A stretch of 64,000 nucleotides of DNA. Source: Amycolatopsis nalaikhensis (GTDB taxonomy: Bacteria > Actinomycetota > Actinomycetes > Mycobacteriales > Pseudonocardiaceae). Under the pieces are notes generated by a model. It did no database searches. It was not told where the DNA came from and saw only the letters and a list, made by a program, of their open reading frames with translations. Both the position numbers and the translations under genes were made by a program. Positions 34,123-42,415 of this stretch are shown here, piece by piece (the stretch's first letter is position 1; each line of letters starts with the position of its first letter). The DNA lies in contig NZ_CP127173.1 in the NCBI RefSeq assembly GCF_030264295.1, positions 1,123,501 through 1,187,500 of the forward strand, in the 5' to 3' direction.

Positions 34123-35431
34123 TCACCGCCGCGCGTGCGTCCGCAGCAGCTCCAGGCAGTGCGCCACCAGCACGTCCCCGGCGTCGGCCCCGAAGAGCGT
34201 CACGTACGACTCGTAAACGCCGTCGCGGTGCCCGTCGGCGTCCGGCAGGTACCCGAGGTACCCGTCGGTGTACCCGATCACCCGCGTGTGCCGGAACGGG
34301 CTGCCCCGCCGGATCCGCAGCCCCAGCGAAGCGAACAGCTCGAACGGCGTGTGCAGCCACGCCACCTCGCCCAGTGACACGACGCTGACCGGCACCCGCG
34401 CGCAGCCCGTCGGCCGGTCGCTGGCCGCCATCGCCGCGAGCATCGCGCACCCCTCGTAGCGCGTCCGGGCGATGCGGACCGCCGGGTGGTCCTCGCCGTG
34501 GCCGGCCAGCTCGCGCCGCCACTCGGCCTCGGCCGCGCCGCGCAGCGCCAGACTGTCCTCAATGGACGGTACGTCGCGGTAGGGCAGCCGCAGCTCCGAC
34601 CGCGACAGCCGGACCGGGCCGATCTCCGCCGACGGCGAGGGCGACACGGCCGCCAGCGTGCGGGCGATCGACGTCGCCAGGTGGCCGCCCAGTGCCCGCA
34701 CCTCGTCGTGGTCGCGGCCGCGGCGGACGAACCGGGAAGCTCGCGTCGCCCGCCGCGCCCTGCAGGAACGCCGCCACCGGTCGGCCGACCAGCGCCGCCA
34801 GCTCGCGGCGGGTCGCGCCCGGCCAGTCCGCCGACCACGCCAGGTTGTCCGGGCCGAGCACCGTCGGGTGGCTCGCGTAGTCGAACAGCAGCGCCGCCGG
34901 CGTGCCGTCGTCGCGGCGCAGCTCGAGCACGCCGAACGACGTGTCGTGCGGCCCATCCGGCCGGTACCGGTTGCCGCCCACCGCTTCGGTCGAGCCCGCG
35001 TGCCAGCGCGCCCGCACCCGGCCGCGGCCCGCGCGCAACCGCAGCGCCGCGCCGGTCACCTTCTCCGCCATGCCGCCGACGAGCCCGGCGTCGCGCCGCC
35101 CCGGCAGCCCCGGGTGCAGCTGGCCGGTCCAGCCCTCGGGCCCGGAATGCGTGTGCGACGCGCAGACGAGCACCCGCTCCGGGTCGATGCCGACCGCGGC
35201 GGCCACGGCGTCGGCGAGCGTGCGGGTCAGCCCGGCGTCGACGGCGAGCGCGTCCAGCGCCACCCACAGCACCCCTGGATCGTCCTCTGTGGACAGCCAG
35301 ATCAGCGACGCCTCGAGGTCGTCGTGCGTGCCGGTCGCGACGCCGTCGCGAGCCAGGTAACCGCCGAGCGGGTGCCCCGGTCCCGGGGTGATCCGGACGT
35401 CTTGCGCGGCCAGCAGGAGCGGGGCGGTCAC
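34123..35431 (-). pseudogene. Neutral/alkaline ceramidase-like amidase, one frameshift
   Basis: Read from GTG 35431 the protein opens VTAPLLLAAQDVRITPGPGHPLGGY and carries the neutral-ceramidase motifs CASHTHSGPEG (zinc histidines), DYASHPTVLG and QGAAGDAS (serine region). Near 34730-34740 an extra C breaks the frame; without it the sequence continues FRFVRRGRDHDEVRALGG to a normal end at 34123, about 435 residues. No signal peptide is seen, so unlike classical secreted ceramidases it would be cytoplasmic. It shares a 4-base GTGA overlap with the PTS EIIA gene, implying that it acts on the imported, phosphorylated substrate, perhaps an N-acyl amino sugar. That substrate is inference. Confidence 0.75.
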
Positions 35432-35820
35432 CAGGTGGATTCCAGGACGTCGACGACGCCGTCGCGGCCGGCGGCGCGGGCCACGCCGGCGAGCTCGGAG
35501 ACGTCGTCGGTGGTGTGCAGCAGGACCTCCAGCAGCATCGGCAGGTTCAGCCCCGACACCAGTTCGATGCGCGGCCGCCCGGCGACGGCGAGCGCGCGGA
35601 CGGCGTTGAACGGCGAACCGCCGTGCAGGTCGGCCAGCACGAGCAGCTCGGCGGCGTCGCCGGCCAGCGCGAGCAGCCGGACGCCGAACTCCTCCGGGCT
35701 GTCGCGCGGGCTCAGCTCGCAGACCTTCAGCCGGGACTGCGGGCCGAGGATCATCTCGGCGGCCTCCCCGACGCCGGACGGCAGACCGCCGTGCCCGGCC
35801 AGGATGATCGGGACGCTCAT
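35428..35820 (-). CDS. PTS mannose-family EIIA component
   Basis: A 130-residue cytoplasmic phosphocarrier of the EIIA-Man fold. His10 in IILAGHGGLPSG is the phosphorylation site, and LLVLADLHGGSPFNAV is the family's second motif. It receives phosphate from HPr (not encoded here) and passes it to EIIB at 37457. A ribosome site (AGGAGA) lies in the end of the EIICD gene; the stop overlaps the ceramidase-like start. Confidence 0.92.
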   Translation of the reverse strand: MSVPIILAGHGGLPSGVGEAAEMILGPQSRLKVCELSPRDSPEEFGVRLLALAGDAAELLVLADLHGGSPFNAVRALAVAGRPRIELVSGLNLPMLLEVLLHTTDDVSELAGVARAAGRDGVVDVLESTW

Positions 35821-35830
35821 GGCGCTTCTC

Positions 35831-37447
35831 CTAACTCTTCGCCGGGGCCGACGGCGCGAACCAGCCGAGCCACCCCAGGACGACCCCGGCGACGACGACT
35901 ATGCCGATCACCCAGACCGGCCGCAGCCTGGCCTTGACCGTCAGCAGGTACACCCCGGCCGTGACCAGCACCGGCAGCAGGAACGGCACGAGCTCGTCGA
36001 GCCGGTCCTGGATCGCCACCGACTGGGTCACGGCCTGCCCCTGGACCGTGGTGGTCTGCCGGTAGGTCAGCGTGGTGACGACCTTGACGATCGACGGGAT
36101 GAACCCGCCGAGCACGACGAACCCGAGCACGGTCGCCCCCTGCGCGACGCGGGCGAGCGCGCCGGCGGCGAGGTGCCCGGCCAGCCGTTTCCCTTCCCGG
36201 TAGGCGAACCCGAACTGCCAGCGCCGCACGAGCGCGTACGGCACGAGCACCATCACCGCGGCGAAGGCCGGGCCGAGCCAGTTGCCCTGCAGCGCCCACG
36301 ACGCGCCCATGGTGAAGACGATGCTGTTGTACAGCGCGAAGACGACGGTGTCGCCGATCCCGGCCAGCGGGCCCATCAGCGCGACCTTGGTGCTCGCGGC
36401 CGACTTCGGCGTCCCGGCCTCCTCCAGCGCGACGCTGGAGCCGAGGATCAGCGGCCCGCCGATGAGCACCGACGTGTTGAAGAACTGCAGGTGCCGCTGC
36501 AGCCCGGCGACGTAGTCGGCCTTGTCCGGGTAGAGCCGCCGCAGCACCGGCTCCATCGAGTAGGCGAACCCGAGCGCCTGCATCCGTTCGTAGTTCCAGG
36601 AGATCTGGCTCGACCAGAAGTACCGGCGGAACACCCGCCGCAGGTCCTGTTTGGTCAGCCGGGAGTCCACTGTGGATTCTTCGGCCGTCTCGGGCACGGC
36701 GAGCACGGGCTCGTCGCGCTTGAGCGTCACGAACAGCATCGCGACCGCGACGCCGACGAGCGCGATCCCCAGCACCGGCAGGTGCAGGTAGGCGAACCCG
36801 ACGAACCCGATCAGCAGCAGGTACCAGTACTTCGACAGCTCCATCATGCCGAGCAGCAGCGCGAAGCCGACCGCGGGCAGCAGCGACCCGGCGAGCGTCA
36901 TGCCCTGCACGAACCCGGTGGGGATGCTCGCGGTGATGTCCTTGACCAGCCCGCCGGACGCGGCCAGCGCGGCGAGGAACGTCGGGATCGCGCGCACCGC
37001 GGCCCACGGGACCAGGCTGACCCAGTGGATCCGCGCCAGGCCGCGGGCGTTGCCGTCGGCGGCGTAGCCGTCGGCGCGGTGCACCAATGCGGTGGTGACC
37101 ATCTTGCCGACCGGGTCGAGCGCGGCCAGCAGGATCGCGGCGGGCAGCCCGACCCCGATCCCGATCGCGACCTGCGCGGACACGTCACCGGCGGCGCCCG
37201 CGGCCAGCGCGGTGCCGACGATCGCGCCGGTCTGGTAGTCCGGGATCGTCGCGCCGCCGTAGGTGTAGACGCCGAGCGCGGCCAGCTCCAGCGTCGCGCC
37301 GATCAGCAGACCGAGCAGCGGGTGCCCGGTGATCAGCCCGGCCACCGAACCGGCGATCAGCGGGCGCTGGGCGTAGATGAGGAACGGGCCGAGCCCGTCG
37401 TAGGTGCAGTAGATCGCCCACAGGGTCAGGGCCAGCGCGACGAGCAT
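35831..37447 (-). CDS. PTS mannose-family EIIC-EIID fusion permease
   Basis: A 538-residue membrane protein that fuses two subunits normally made separately. Residues about 1-240 are EIIC (YDGLGPFLIYAQRPLIAGSVAGLITGHPLLGLLIGATLELAALGVYTYGGATIPDYQTGAIVGTALA), with several helices and the GGATIPDYQ substrate loop. A charged linker follows. Residues about 270-538 are EIID (LTKQDLRRVFRRYFWSSQISWNYERMQALGFAYSMEPVLRRLYP, GPLAGIGDTVVFALYNSI). It transports and phosphorylates a sugar with EIIA and EIIB. The fusion fixes a 1:1 ratio. Confidence 0.92.
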   Translation of the reverse strand: MLVALALTLWAIYCTYDGLGPFLIYAQRPLIAGSVAGLITGHPLLGLLIGATLELAALGVYTYGGATIPDYQTGAIVGTALAAGAAGDVSAQVAIGIGVGLPAAILLAALDPVGKMVTTALVHRADGYAADGNARGLARIHWVSLVPWAAVRAIPTFLAALAASGGLVKDITASIPTGFVQGMTLAGSLLPAVGFALLLGMMELSKYWYLLLIGFVGFAYLHLPVLGIALVGVAVAMLFVTLKRDEPVLAVPETAEESTVDSRLTKQDLRRVFRRYFWSSQISWNYERMQALGFAYSMEPVLRRLYPDKADYVAGLQRHLQFFNTSVLIGGPLILGSSVALEEAGTPKSAASTKVALMGPLAGIGDTVVFALYNSIVFTMGASWALQGNWLGPAFAAVMVLVPYALVRRWQFGFAYREGKRLAGHLAAGALARVAQGATVLGFVVLGGFIPSIVKVVTTLTYRQTTTVQGQAVTQSVAIQDRLDELVPFLLPVLVTAGVYLLTVKARLRPVWVIGIVVVAGVVLGWLGWFAPSAPAKS

Positions 37448-37456
37448 GCTCTTCGG

Positions 37457-37930
37457 TCACAGCCCTTTCCGGTCGAGCAACGGGACGAATTCGGCGGGCT
37501 TGTCCCGCGGCATCAGCTGCGTGACCAGCGGGACGCCGGCGGCGGCGAGCTTGCGGTAGGCGTCGGCCTCGTCCGCGGTGACCGCGATCGAGCGGGTGAC
37601 CATGGTGTAGGCGGTGCCCGGGCGGGGCGCGACGTTGCCGACGTTCACGACCTCCGGCCGCAACCCGCCCTCGACCAGGCGAAACGCGTCCTCGGGGTGC
37701 TTCACGACGATCATGGCCTCGGTCCCCGGCGCGGCGGCGAGCGTGTCCGCCACCGTCAGGATGTCGGTGGGCAGCCCACGAGCGGCCTGCGGGAGCAGCA
37801 TCCGCTGCAGGTCGTCGGCGGCGACGTCGTCGTTGCAGACGACGAGCCGGCGCACGCCGAGCAGCCGCGTCCACGCGACCGTGACCTGCCCGTGGACCAG
37901 CCGGTTGTCGATCCGGACGTGTGCCCCCAT
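37457..37930 (-). CDS. PTS mannose-family EIIB component
   Basis: A 157-residue cytoplasmic phosphotransfer protein. His13 in VRIDNRLVHGQVTVAW is the phosphorylated residue of the EIIB-Man/Sor family. ATG 37930 follows GGAGGAGAAAC, a strong ribosome site. It is the first gene of the operon EIIB, EIICD, EIIA, ceramidase-like, read from two GntR-box promoters upstream. Confidence 0.93.
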   Translation of the reverse strand: MGAHVRIDNRLVHGQVTVAWTRLLGVRRLVVCNDDVAADDLQRMLLPQAARGLPTDILTVADTLAAAPGTEAMIVVKHPEDAFRLVEGGLRPEVVNVGNVAPRPGTAYTMVTRSIAVTADEADAYRKLAAAGVPLVTQLMPRDKPAEFVPLLDRKGL

Positions 37931-37958
37931 GTTTCTCCTCCCGGACGGCAGGAGAGAC

Positions 37959-37987
37959 ATACTGGTTAGTACCAGTATCTGTGTCAA
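37959..37987 (-). promoter_or_regulatory. PTS operon promoter P1 with DasR-box-like operator
   Basis: Minus-strand TTGACA (37987-37982), a 17-base spacer and CAGTAT (37964-37959) form a near-consensus promoter 29 bases before the EIIB start. The palindrome ACTGGTTAGTACCAGT (37961-37976) fills the spacer and covers most of the -10 box; its arms ACTGGT/ACCAGT equal those of the DasR consensus. Repression by the GntR protein at 32857 is the simplest reading. Confidence 0.7.
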
Positions 37988-38011
37988 CACTGCCGGTGAC
38001 CGGCCCCCTCG

Positions 38012-38079
38012 GACTTCGCGCGACCGACGGAAGGACCCCTCAGACCTTCCGTCGGCCCACGAGCGCGAAGTCTCTTTTT
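38012..38079 (+). terminator. Long hairpin with U-run in the PTS leader region
   Basis: GACTTCGCGC (38012-38021) pairs with 38063-38072, and CCGACGGAAGG (38024-38034) with 38045-38055; TCTCTTTTT follows on the plus strand. This is an intrinsic-terminator shape for plus-strand transcription, although no plus-strand gene is seen before it. On the minus strand the same hairpin would lie in the leader of transcripts from P2. Confidence 0.5.
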
Positions 38080-38095
38080 GTGCCCGGACCCTCCC

Positions 38096-38138
38096 ATAAA
38101 GGTATATACCAGTATGGGCGTACGAGATCGACTGTCAA
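38096..38138 (-). promoter_or_regulatory. PTS operon promoter P2 with second DasR-box-like operator
   Basis: Minus-strand TTGACA (38138-38133), a 16-base spacer and CATACT (38116-38111). The operator at 38096-38115 keeps the right arm ACCAGTAT and has left arm ATAAAGGT (6 of 8 match to the P1 arm). It lies over and just after the -10 box. Confidence 0.6.
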
Positions 38139-38262
38139 GAGCGGAAACCCGAAAATTATTCGGCCGGGCGCCCGATCGAAATTGCCTCGGTTCGCCAGGA
38201 GTTCACCCGGAGCTGTCCGTTCTTGTCAGTGACACGCCGATGACCGCCTCTTATCATTCCGA

Positions 38263-38278
38263 ATGGTCTAGACCGCTG
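38263..38278. promoter_or_regulatory. DasR-box-like palindrome AATGGTCTAGACCGCT
   Basis: The core TGGTCTAGACC matches the DasR consensus exactly; 13 of 16 positions match overall. It lies in the 298-base spacer before the MBL gene (159 bases upstream of its ATG). The rest of 38139-38436 shows an AT-rich patch near 38150 but no gene. Confidence 0.55.
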
Positions 38279-38436
38279 GCAGCTCCTCGACGGACGGCGC
38301 TCATCCCCGGATCCGACCCCACTCGGCGGGGGCCAACCGGGGGTGGCGGCGGCCCGGCTGAACATTCCGGGAGAAACCGCGCAACCTGCCGCCCGCCACC
38401 GTCGTTAACCGCTTCGTCCGTTCAGGGGAGGAATGC

Positions 38437-39382
38437 ATGCCGGCCGTCAGATCGAACATCGTCCCGCTCCGGCACGCGCGTCCGGGCGTGGTGGCGTACG
38501 TGAAGAGCCCGGCCGAATGGTTCGTCGCCAACAGCGGGTGGATCCAGGGCCGCGACGGCGTCGCGCTGATCGACACCTGCGGCACCGAGCAGGCGACGCT
38601 GGAGCTGCTGCGCGACGTCCGCAAGTACGCGGGCGAGCAGGAGCTGCACGGTCGTCATCACGCACGCGCACGGCGAGCACCACAACGGCCTGGGCGTCGC
38701 GCTGCGCGAGGGCGGGACGGCGCTGGTCGCGCCCGGCAGCATCGACCTGGTCAAGGCGGGTCCGCAGACCTACGGCAACGTCTTCACCTACACGCGGTGG
38801 GGCGTACTGGAGCCGCCGGAGCCGGAGGCGGTCCAGCCGGTGACCGGCTGGCGGCGGCTCGACCTGGGCGACGCGGCCGTGGACGTGGTGGCGGTGCCGG
38901 GCGTCGCACACACGGCGGGCGACCTGGTGGTGCACGAGCCGCGCTCGGGCACGCTGTTCACCGGCGACCTGGTGGTCATCGGCGACACGCCGGTGGCGGT
39001 GCACGGCTCGATCCCCGGCTGGCTCGAGGCGCTCGACTGGCTCCAGGACACGTTCCGGCCGCGGACGCTGGTGCCCGGCCACGGGCCGGTGGCCAACCCG
39101 GGCCACACGGCGTTCCACGCGATGCGCGTCTACCTGGAGTGGCTGCTGGAGGTGACGGCGCGCCAGTCGGACTTCACGAAGCTGGCGCACCAGGCGTCGC
39201 TGCGCTGGCCGTCGTGGCGCAACCCGGAGCGCCACATCGGCAACCTGATGCGCGCGTACGCCGACCAGCACAGCCGCAAGCTGGACGTGGACCTGGCGAT
39301 CGACGCGATCCTGGCGGCGGCGGGCGGCCGCATCGACCTGGACTACCTGCTGGACGGCGAGCCGGTCCGCCAGATTTCGTAG
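38437..39382 (+). pseudogene. MBL-fold metallohydrolase, one frameshift
   Basis: From ATG 38437 (GGGGAGGA upstream) the frame reads to AGEQEL at about 38645, where one extra C shifts it. Deleting it gives TVVITHAHGEHHNGLGVALREGGTALVAPGSIDLV, then AHTAGDLVV, TGDLVVIGDTP, LVPGHGP and a normal end at 39382, about 314 residues. The metal motif is HAHGEHH, with Glu in place of the usual Asp of HxHxDH. Family members include lactonases, glyoxalase II-like and arylsulfatase-like enzymes; the substrate is open. A DasR-like box lies upstream. Confidence 0.8.
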
Positions 39383-39390
39383 GGCCCGGC

Positions 39391-39539
39391 GCCAAGCGCC
39401 CCAATGTGGCCTTCGGTGCGTCAGACGCAACCAAGGCGGCCTTCGGTGCTCCACCCATGCCCCCACCGCCACCCTCAACGGAGGCGCTGCGCGCCGCAAA
39501 GCCGATTCAACGCAACCAAGGCCGCCTTGGGGCGCTTGG
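39391..39539. repeat. Second intergenic REP-like repeat
   Basis: Begins CCAAGCGCCCCAATG and ends CCTTGGGGCGCTTGG, with inner CTTCGGTGCGTCAGACGCAACC; related to 28632-28727 but with a different central insert. It lies between the convergent MBL and MarR genes. Confidence 0.65.
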
Positions 39540-39549
39540 GTCCGCGCGC

Positions 39550-40047
39550 TCATGACCCCGCGCCGCCCAGGCTCTCCAGCAGGGTCCGCAGCGTCGCGGC
39601 CAGTTCGTCGCGCTCGCCTCGGCTCAGCGCGCTCAGGATCCGGTGCTCGGTCTCGACGTGGTCGGGCAGCGCGCGGTCGATCAGCTCACCCCCGGCGTCG
39701 GTCAGCTCCACCCGCACGCCGCGGCCGTCGGTCTCGTCCGGCGTGCGCTTGACCAGGCCGCGCGCCTCCATCTTGTCGAGGCGCTGGGTGATCGCCCCGG
39801 ACGTCACCATCGCCGAGCGCATCAGCTCCGTCGGCGTGAGCCGGTACGGCGGCCCGCTGCGGCGCAGGGTCGCGAGGACGTCGAACGTCGCGCGATCGAG
39901 GCCGTGGCGGGCGAACGTCCGGCGCAGCTCGGTGTCGACCAGCGCGCTCAGCCGGGACAGCCGCCCGATCACCGCCATCGGGGAGACGTCGAGGTCGGGG
40001 CGCTCGGCGTGCCACTGCGCCAGGACACGGTCCACGTGGTCGGCCAT
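39550..40047 (-). CDS. MarR-family regulator
   Basis: A 165-residue winged-helix repressor (LDRATFDVLATLRRSGPPYRLTPTELMRSAMVTSGAITQRLDKMEARGLVKRTPDETDGRGVRVELTDAG). It is divergent from the EamA exporter gene, and three copies of a CTTAGCGCTAAG-like palindrome fill the spacer, so it should repress both genes until it binds an effector. TACGCT stands 6 bases before ATG 40047, fitting a leaderless mRNA. Confidence 0.92.
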   Translation of the reverse strand: MADHVDRVLAQWHAERPDLDVSPMAVIGRLSRLSALVDTELRRTFARHGLDRATFDVLATLRRSGPPYRLTPTELMRSAMVTSGAITQRLDKMEARGLVKRTPDETDGRGVRVELTDAGGELIDRALPDHVETEHRILSALSRGERDELAATLRTLLESLGGAGS

Positions 40048-40053
40048 CGGCCC

Positions 40054-40131
40054 AGCGTAGCCGATTGCTTAGCGGTAAGTGAGTGGGTAGCCATTTAGCT
40101 TAGCGCTGAGGTAATCTGTCTTAGTGCTAAA
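40054..40131. promoter_or_regulatory. MarR/EamA divergent promoters with three palindromes
   Basis: CTTAGCGGTAAG (40068-40079), CTTAGCGCTGAG (40099-40110) and CTTAGTGCTAAA (40120-40131). The -10 boxes are TACGCT (minus, 40059-40054) and TAATCT (plus, 40112-40117). The third palindrome covers the EamA start codon at 40124. Confidence 0.65.
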
Positions 40132-41038
40132 CAAGACGCTGATCCTCACCGCGCTCGCCCCGGCCGTCTGGGGCTCCACCTACCTCGTCACGACGGAGTA
40201 CCTGCCCCCGGACCGCCCGCTGCTCGCCGCGGTGATCCGGGCCCTGCCCGCCGGGCTGCTGCTCGTCGCGCTCACCCGCCGCCTGCCGAAGGGCGACTGG
40301 TGGTGGCGCTCGCTCGTGCTCGGCACGCTGAACATCGGCGCGTTCCTGGCCCTGCTGTTCGTCGCCGCCTACCGGTTGCCCGGCGGGGTCGCCGCCACCC
40401 TCGGCGCGCTGCAGCCGCTGCTCGTCGCCGGGCTGTCGACCGGCCTGCTCGGCGAACGCCTCACCGCGCGCACGCTGCTCGCCGGTGTCGCGGGCGTGGC
40501 CGGGGTCAGCCTGCTGGTCCTGCGCTCGAGCGCCCACCTGGACACCCTCGGCGTCGCCGCCGCGGCGGGCGGCGCGGTCGTGATGGCCACCGGCGTCGTG
40601 CTCAGCAAGCGCTGGGTGTCCCCGGCACCGCTGCTGGCGACGACCGGCTGGCAGCTCGTCGCGGGCGGGCTGGTGCTCGTGCCGGTCGCGCTGGCCGTCG
40701 AAGGGCCGCCGCCCGCGTCGTTGTCCGGCGCCAACCTGGCTGGCTACGCCTACCTCTCTCTGATCGGCGCCGCGCTGGCGTACGCCTTGTGGTTCCGGGG
40801 GATCCGCGCGCTGCCGGCCACGCACGTGACGTTCCTCGGGTTGCTGAGCCCGGTCGTCGCGACACTGCTGGGCTGGCTGGTGCTCGGTCAGCGGCTGACG
40901 GCGTGGCAGCTGCTCGGGGCCGCGGTCGTGCTCACCGCCGTCGTCTTCGCCCAAGGCAAGCCGTTGGGCCGGACGGGGGCTGATAAATATCAGCCTTTGA
41001 CAACCGCTCACCGGCCCACGGACTCTGAAATGGTCTGA
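40124..41038 (+). CDS. EamA/DMT-family transporter
   Basis: A 304-residue exporter with ten membrane helices in two EamA repeats (about 8-135 and 145-285). EamA proteins export amino acids, metabolites or toxic compounds. The start is GTG 40124, 6 bases after a TAATCT box, so probably leaderless; its start codon lies within a MarR palindrome. Control by the divergent MarR protein is likely. Confidence 0.92.
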   Translation: MLNKTLILTALAPAVWGSTYLVTTEYLPPDRPLLAAVIRALPAGLLLVALTRRLPKGDWWWRSLVLGTLNIGAFLALLFVAAYRLPGGVAATLGALQPLLVAGLSTGLLGERLTARTLLAGVAGVAGVSLLVLRSSAHLDTLGVAAAAGGAVVMATGVVLSKRWVSPAPLLATTGWQLVAGGLVLVPVALAVEGPPPASLSGANLAGYAYLSLIGAALAYALWFRGIRALPATHVTFLGLLSPVVATLLGWLVLGQRLTAWQLLGAAVVLTAVVFAQGKPLGRTGADKYQPLTTAHRPTDSEMV

Positions 41039-41075
41039 ACAACTTGTGATCATCGGCCTCGACGAGGAGGCGCCC

Positions 41076-42260
41076 GTGCGCACGAGAAGTCCCATCCGAG
41101 CGAGACTGGGGGTGCTGGCCGCGGCGGCCGCCGTCGCGCTCGCCACCGCACCCGCCGCCGAAGCGGTCCCCGCGACGATCCCGTTGAAGATCACCAACAA
41201 CTCCGGCCGCGCCGACCAGGTCTACCTCTACGACCTCGGCACGAACCTGGCGACCGGCCAGCAGGGCTGGGCGGACGCGAACGGCACGTTCCACGCCTGG
41301 CCGGCGGGCTCGGTCCCGCCGATCCCGGCACCCGACGCGTCGATCCCGGGCCCGGCGAACGGCCAGTCGATCACCATCCGGATCCCGAAGTTCTCCGGCC
41401 GGATCTACTTCTCCTACGGGCAGAAGCTGGTGTTCAAACTCGCGACGGGCGGCCTGGTGCAGCCGGCGATCCAGAACCCATCGGACCCGAACGTCAACAT
41501 CCTCTTCAACTGGTCCGAGTACACGCTCAACGACGGCGGCCTCTGGATCAACAGCACCCAGGTGGACATGTTCTCGGCACCGTACGCGGTGGGCGTGCAA
41601 CCGGTGGGCGGCACGACGAAGTCGACGGGACACCTGAAAGCGGGCGGCTACAACGGTTTCCTGAACGCGTTGCGCGGCCAGCCGGGCGGCTGGGCCAACC
41701 TGATCCGCACCCGGTCGGACGGCACGGTGCTGCGCGCGCTCGCCCCGAGCCACGGCATCGAAATGGGCGCGCTGCCCGCGAACGTGCTGCAGGACTACAT
41801 CGACCGGGTGTGGTCGAAGTACAGCTCGTCGACGCTGACGGTGACCCCGGTGGCGGACCAGCCGGGCGTCAAGTACTACGGCCGGGTGTCGGGCAACGTC
41901 ATGAACTTCACGAACACGTCCGGCGGGTTCGTGACGGCGTTCCAGAAACCGGATTCCGACAGCGTTTTCGGCTGCTACAAGAACCTCGACGCCCCCAACG
42001 ACGTCCGCGGCCAGATTTCCCGGACGCTGTGCGCGGGCTTCAACCGTTCGACGTTGCTGACGAACGCGAACCAGCCGGACACGAGTTCGGCGGGCTTCTA
42101 CCTCGACGCGGTGACGAACCACTACGCCCGCAAGATCCACGCGCAGATGGCGGACGGAAAGGCGTACGCGTTCGCGTTCGACGACGTGGGCCACTACGAG
42201 TCGCTGGTGAACGACGCAAACCCGGCGACGGCTTACCTCACGCTGGACCCGTTCAACTAG
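41076..42260 (+). CDS. Secreted beta-1,3-glucanase-like protein, GH64
   Basis: A 394-residue secreted protein with a signal peptide (to about residue 34) and the GH64 two-lobe layout: a barrel-like N-terminal half (PLKITNNSGRADQVYLYDLGTN, SGRIYFSYGQKLVFKL, LFNWSEYTLNDGGLWINSTQVDMFSAPYAVGV) and a thaumatin-like C-terminal half. The conserved Glu and Asp of the WSEYT and STQVDMFS segments match the catalytic region of laminaripentaose-producing enzymes. It would cut fungal or algal beta-1,3-glucan. GTG 41076 has GAGGAGG 5 bases upstream. Confidence 0.85.
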   Translation: MRTRSPIRARLGVLAAAAAVALATAPAAEAVPATIPLKITNNSGRADQVYLYDLGTNLATGQQGWADANGTFHAWPAGSVPPIPAPDASIPGPANGQSITIRIPKFSGRIYFSYGQKLVFKLATGGLVQPAIQNPSDPNVNILFNWSEYTLNDGGLWINSTQVDMFSAPYAVGVQPVGGTTKSTGHLKAGGYNGFLNALRGQPGGWANLIRTRSDGTVLRALAPSHGIEMGALPANVLQDYIDRVWSKYSSSTLTVTPVADQPGVKYYGRVSGNVMNFTNTSGGFVTAFQKPDSDSVFGCYKNLDAPNDVRGQISRTLCAGFNRSTLLTNANQPDTSSAGFYLDAVTNHYARKIHAQMADGKAYAFAFDDVGHYESLVNDANPATAYLTLDPFN

Positions 42261-42270
42261 CGCGAGGACG

Positions 42271-42314
42271 ACGGCCGATCCCGGCGCCGCTGGCGGGGCG
42301 CCGGGATCGGCCGT
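42271..42314. terminator. Hairpin terminator after the GH64 gene
   Basis: A perfect 18-bp stem (42271-42288 with 42297-42314) and an 8-base loop. Confidence 0.8.
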
Positions 42315-42415
42315 TCGCGCGCGCCGGAACATCCGCCCGGCCATCACCGCGGCCGACCGGAAGTCCGAGACCGGCTGAGCGCACAGCCGCCGCGCGGGAC
42401 GTCTGGTGACTTCGA

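Noticed and set aside
34658..37969. Open frame of 1,103 codons opposite the PTS operon
   Set aside because: The translation is Arg/Gln/His-rich with no family match, while the other strand carries clear PTS components.
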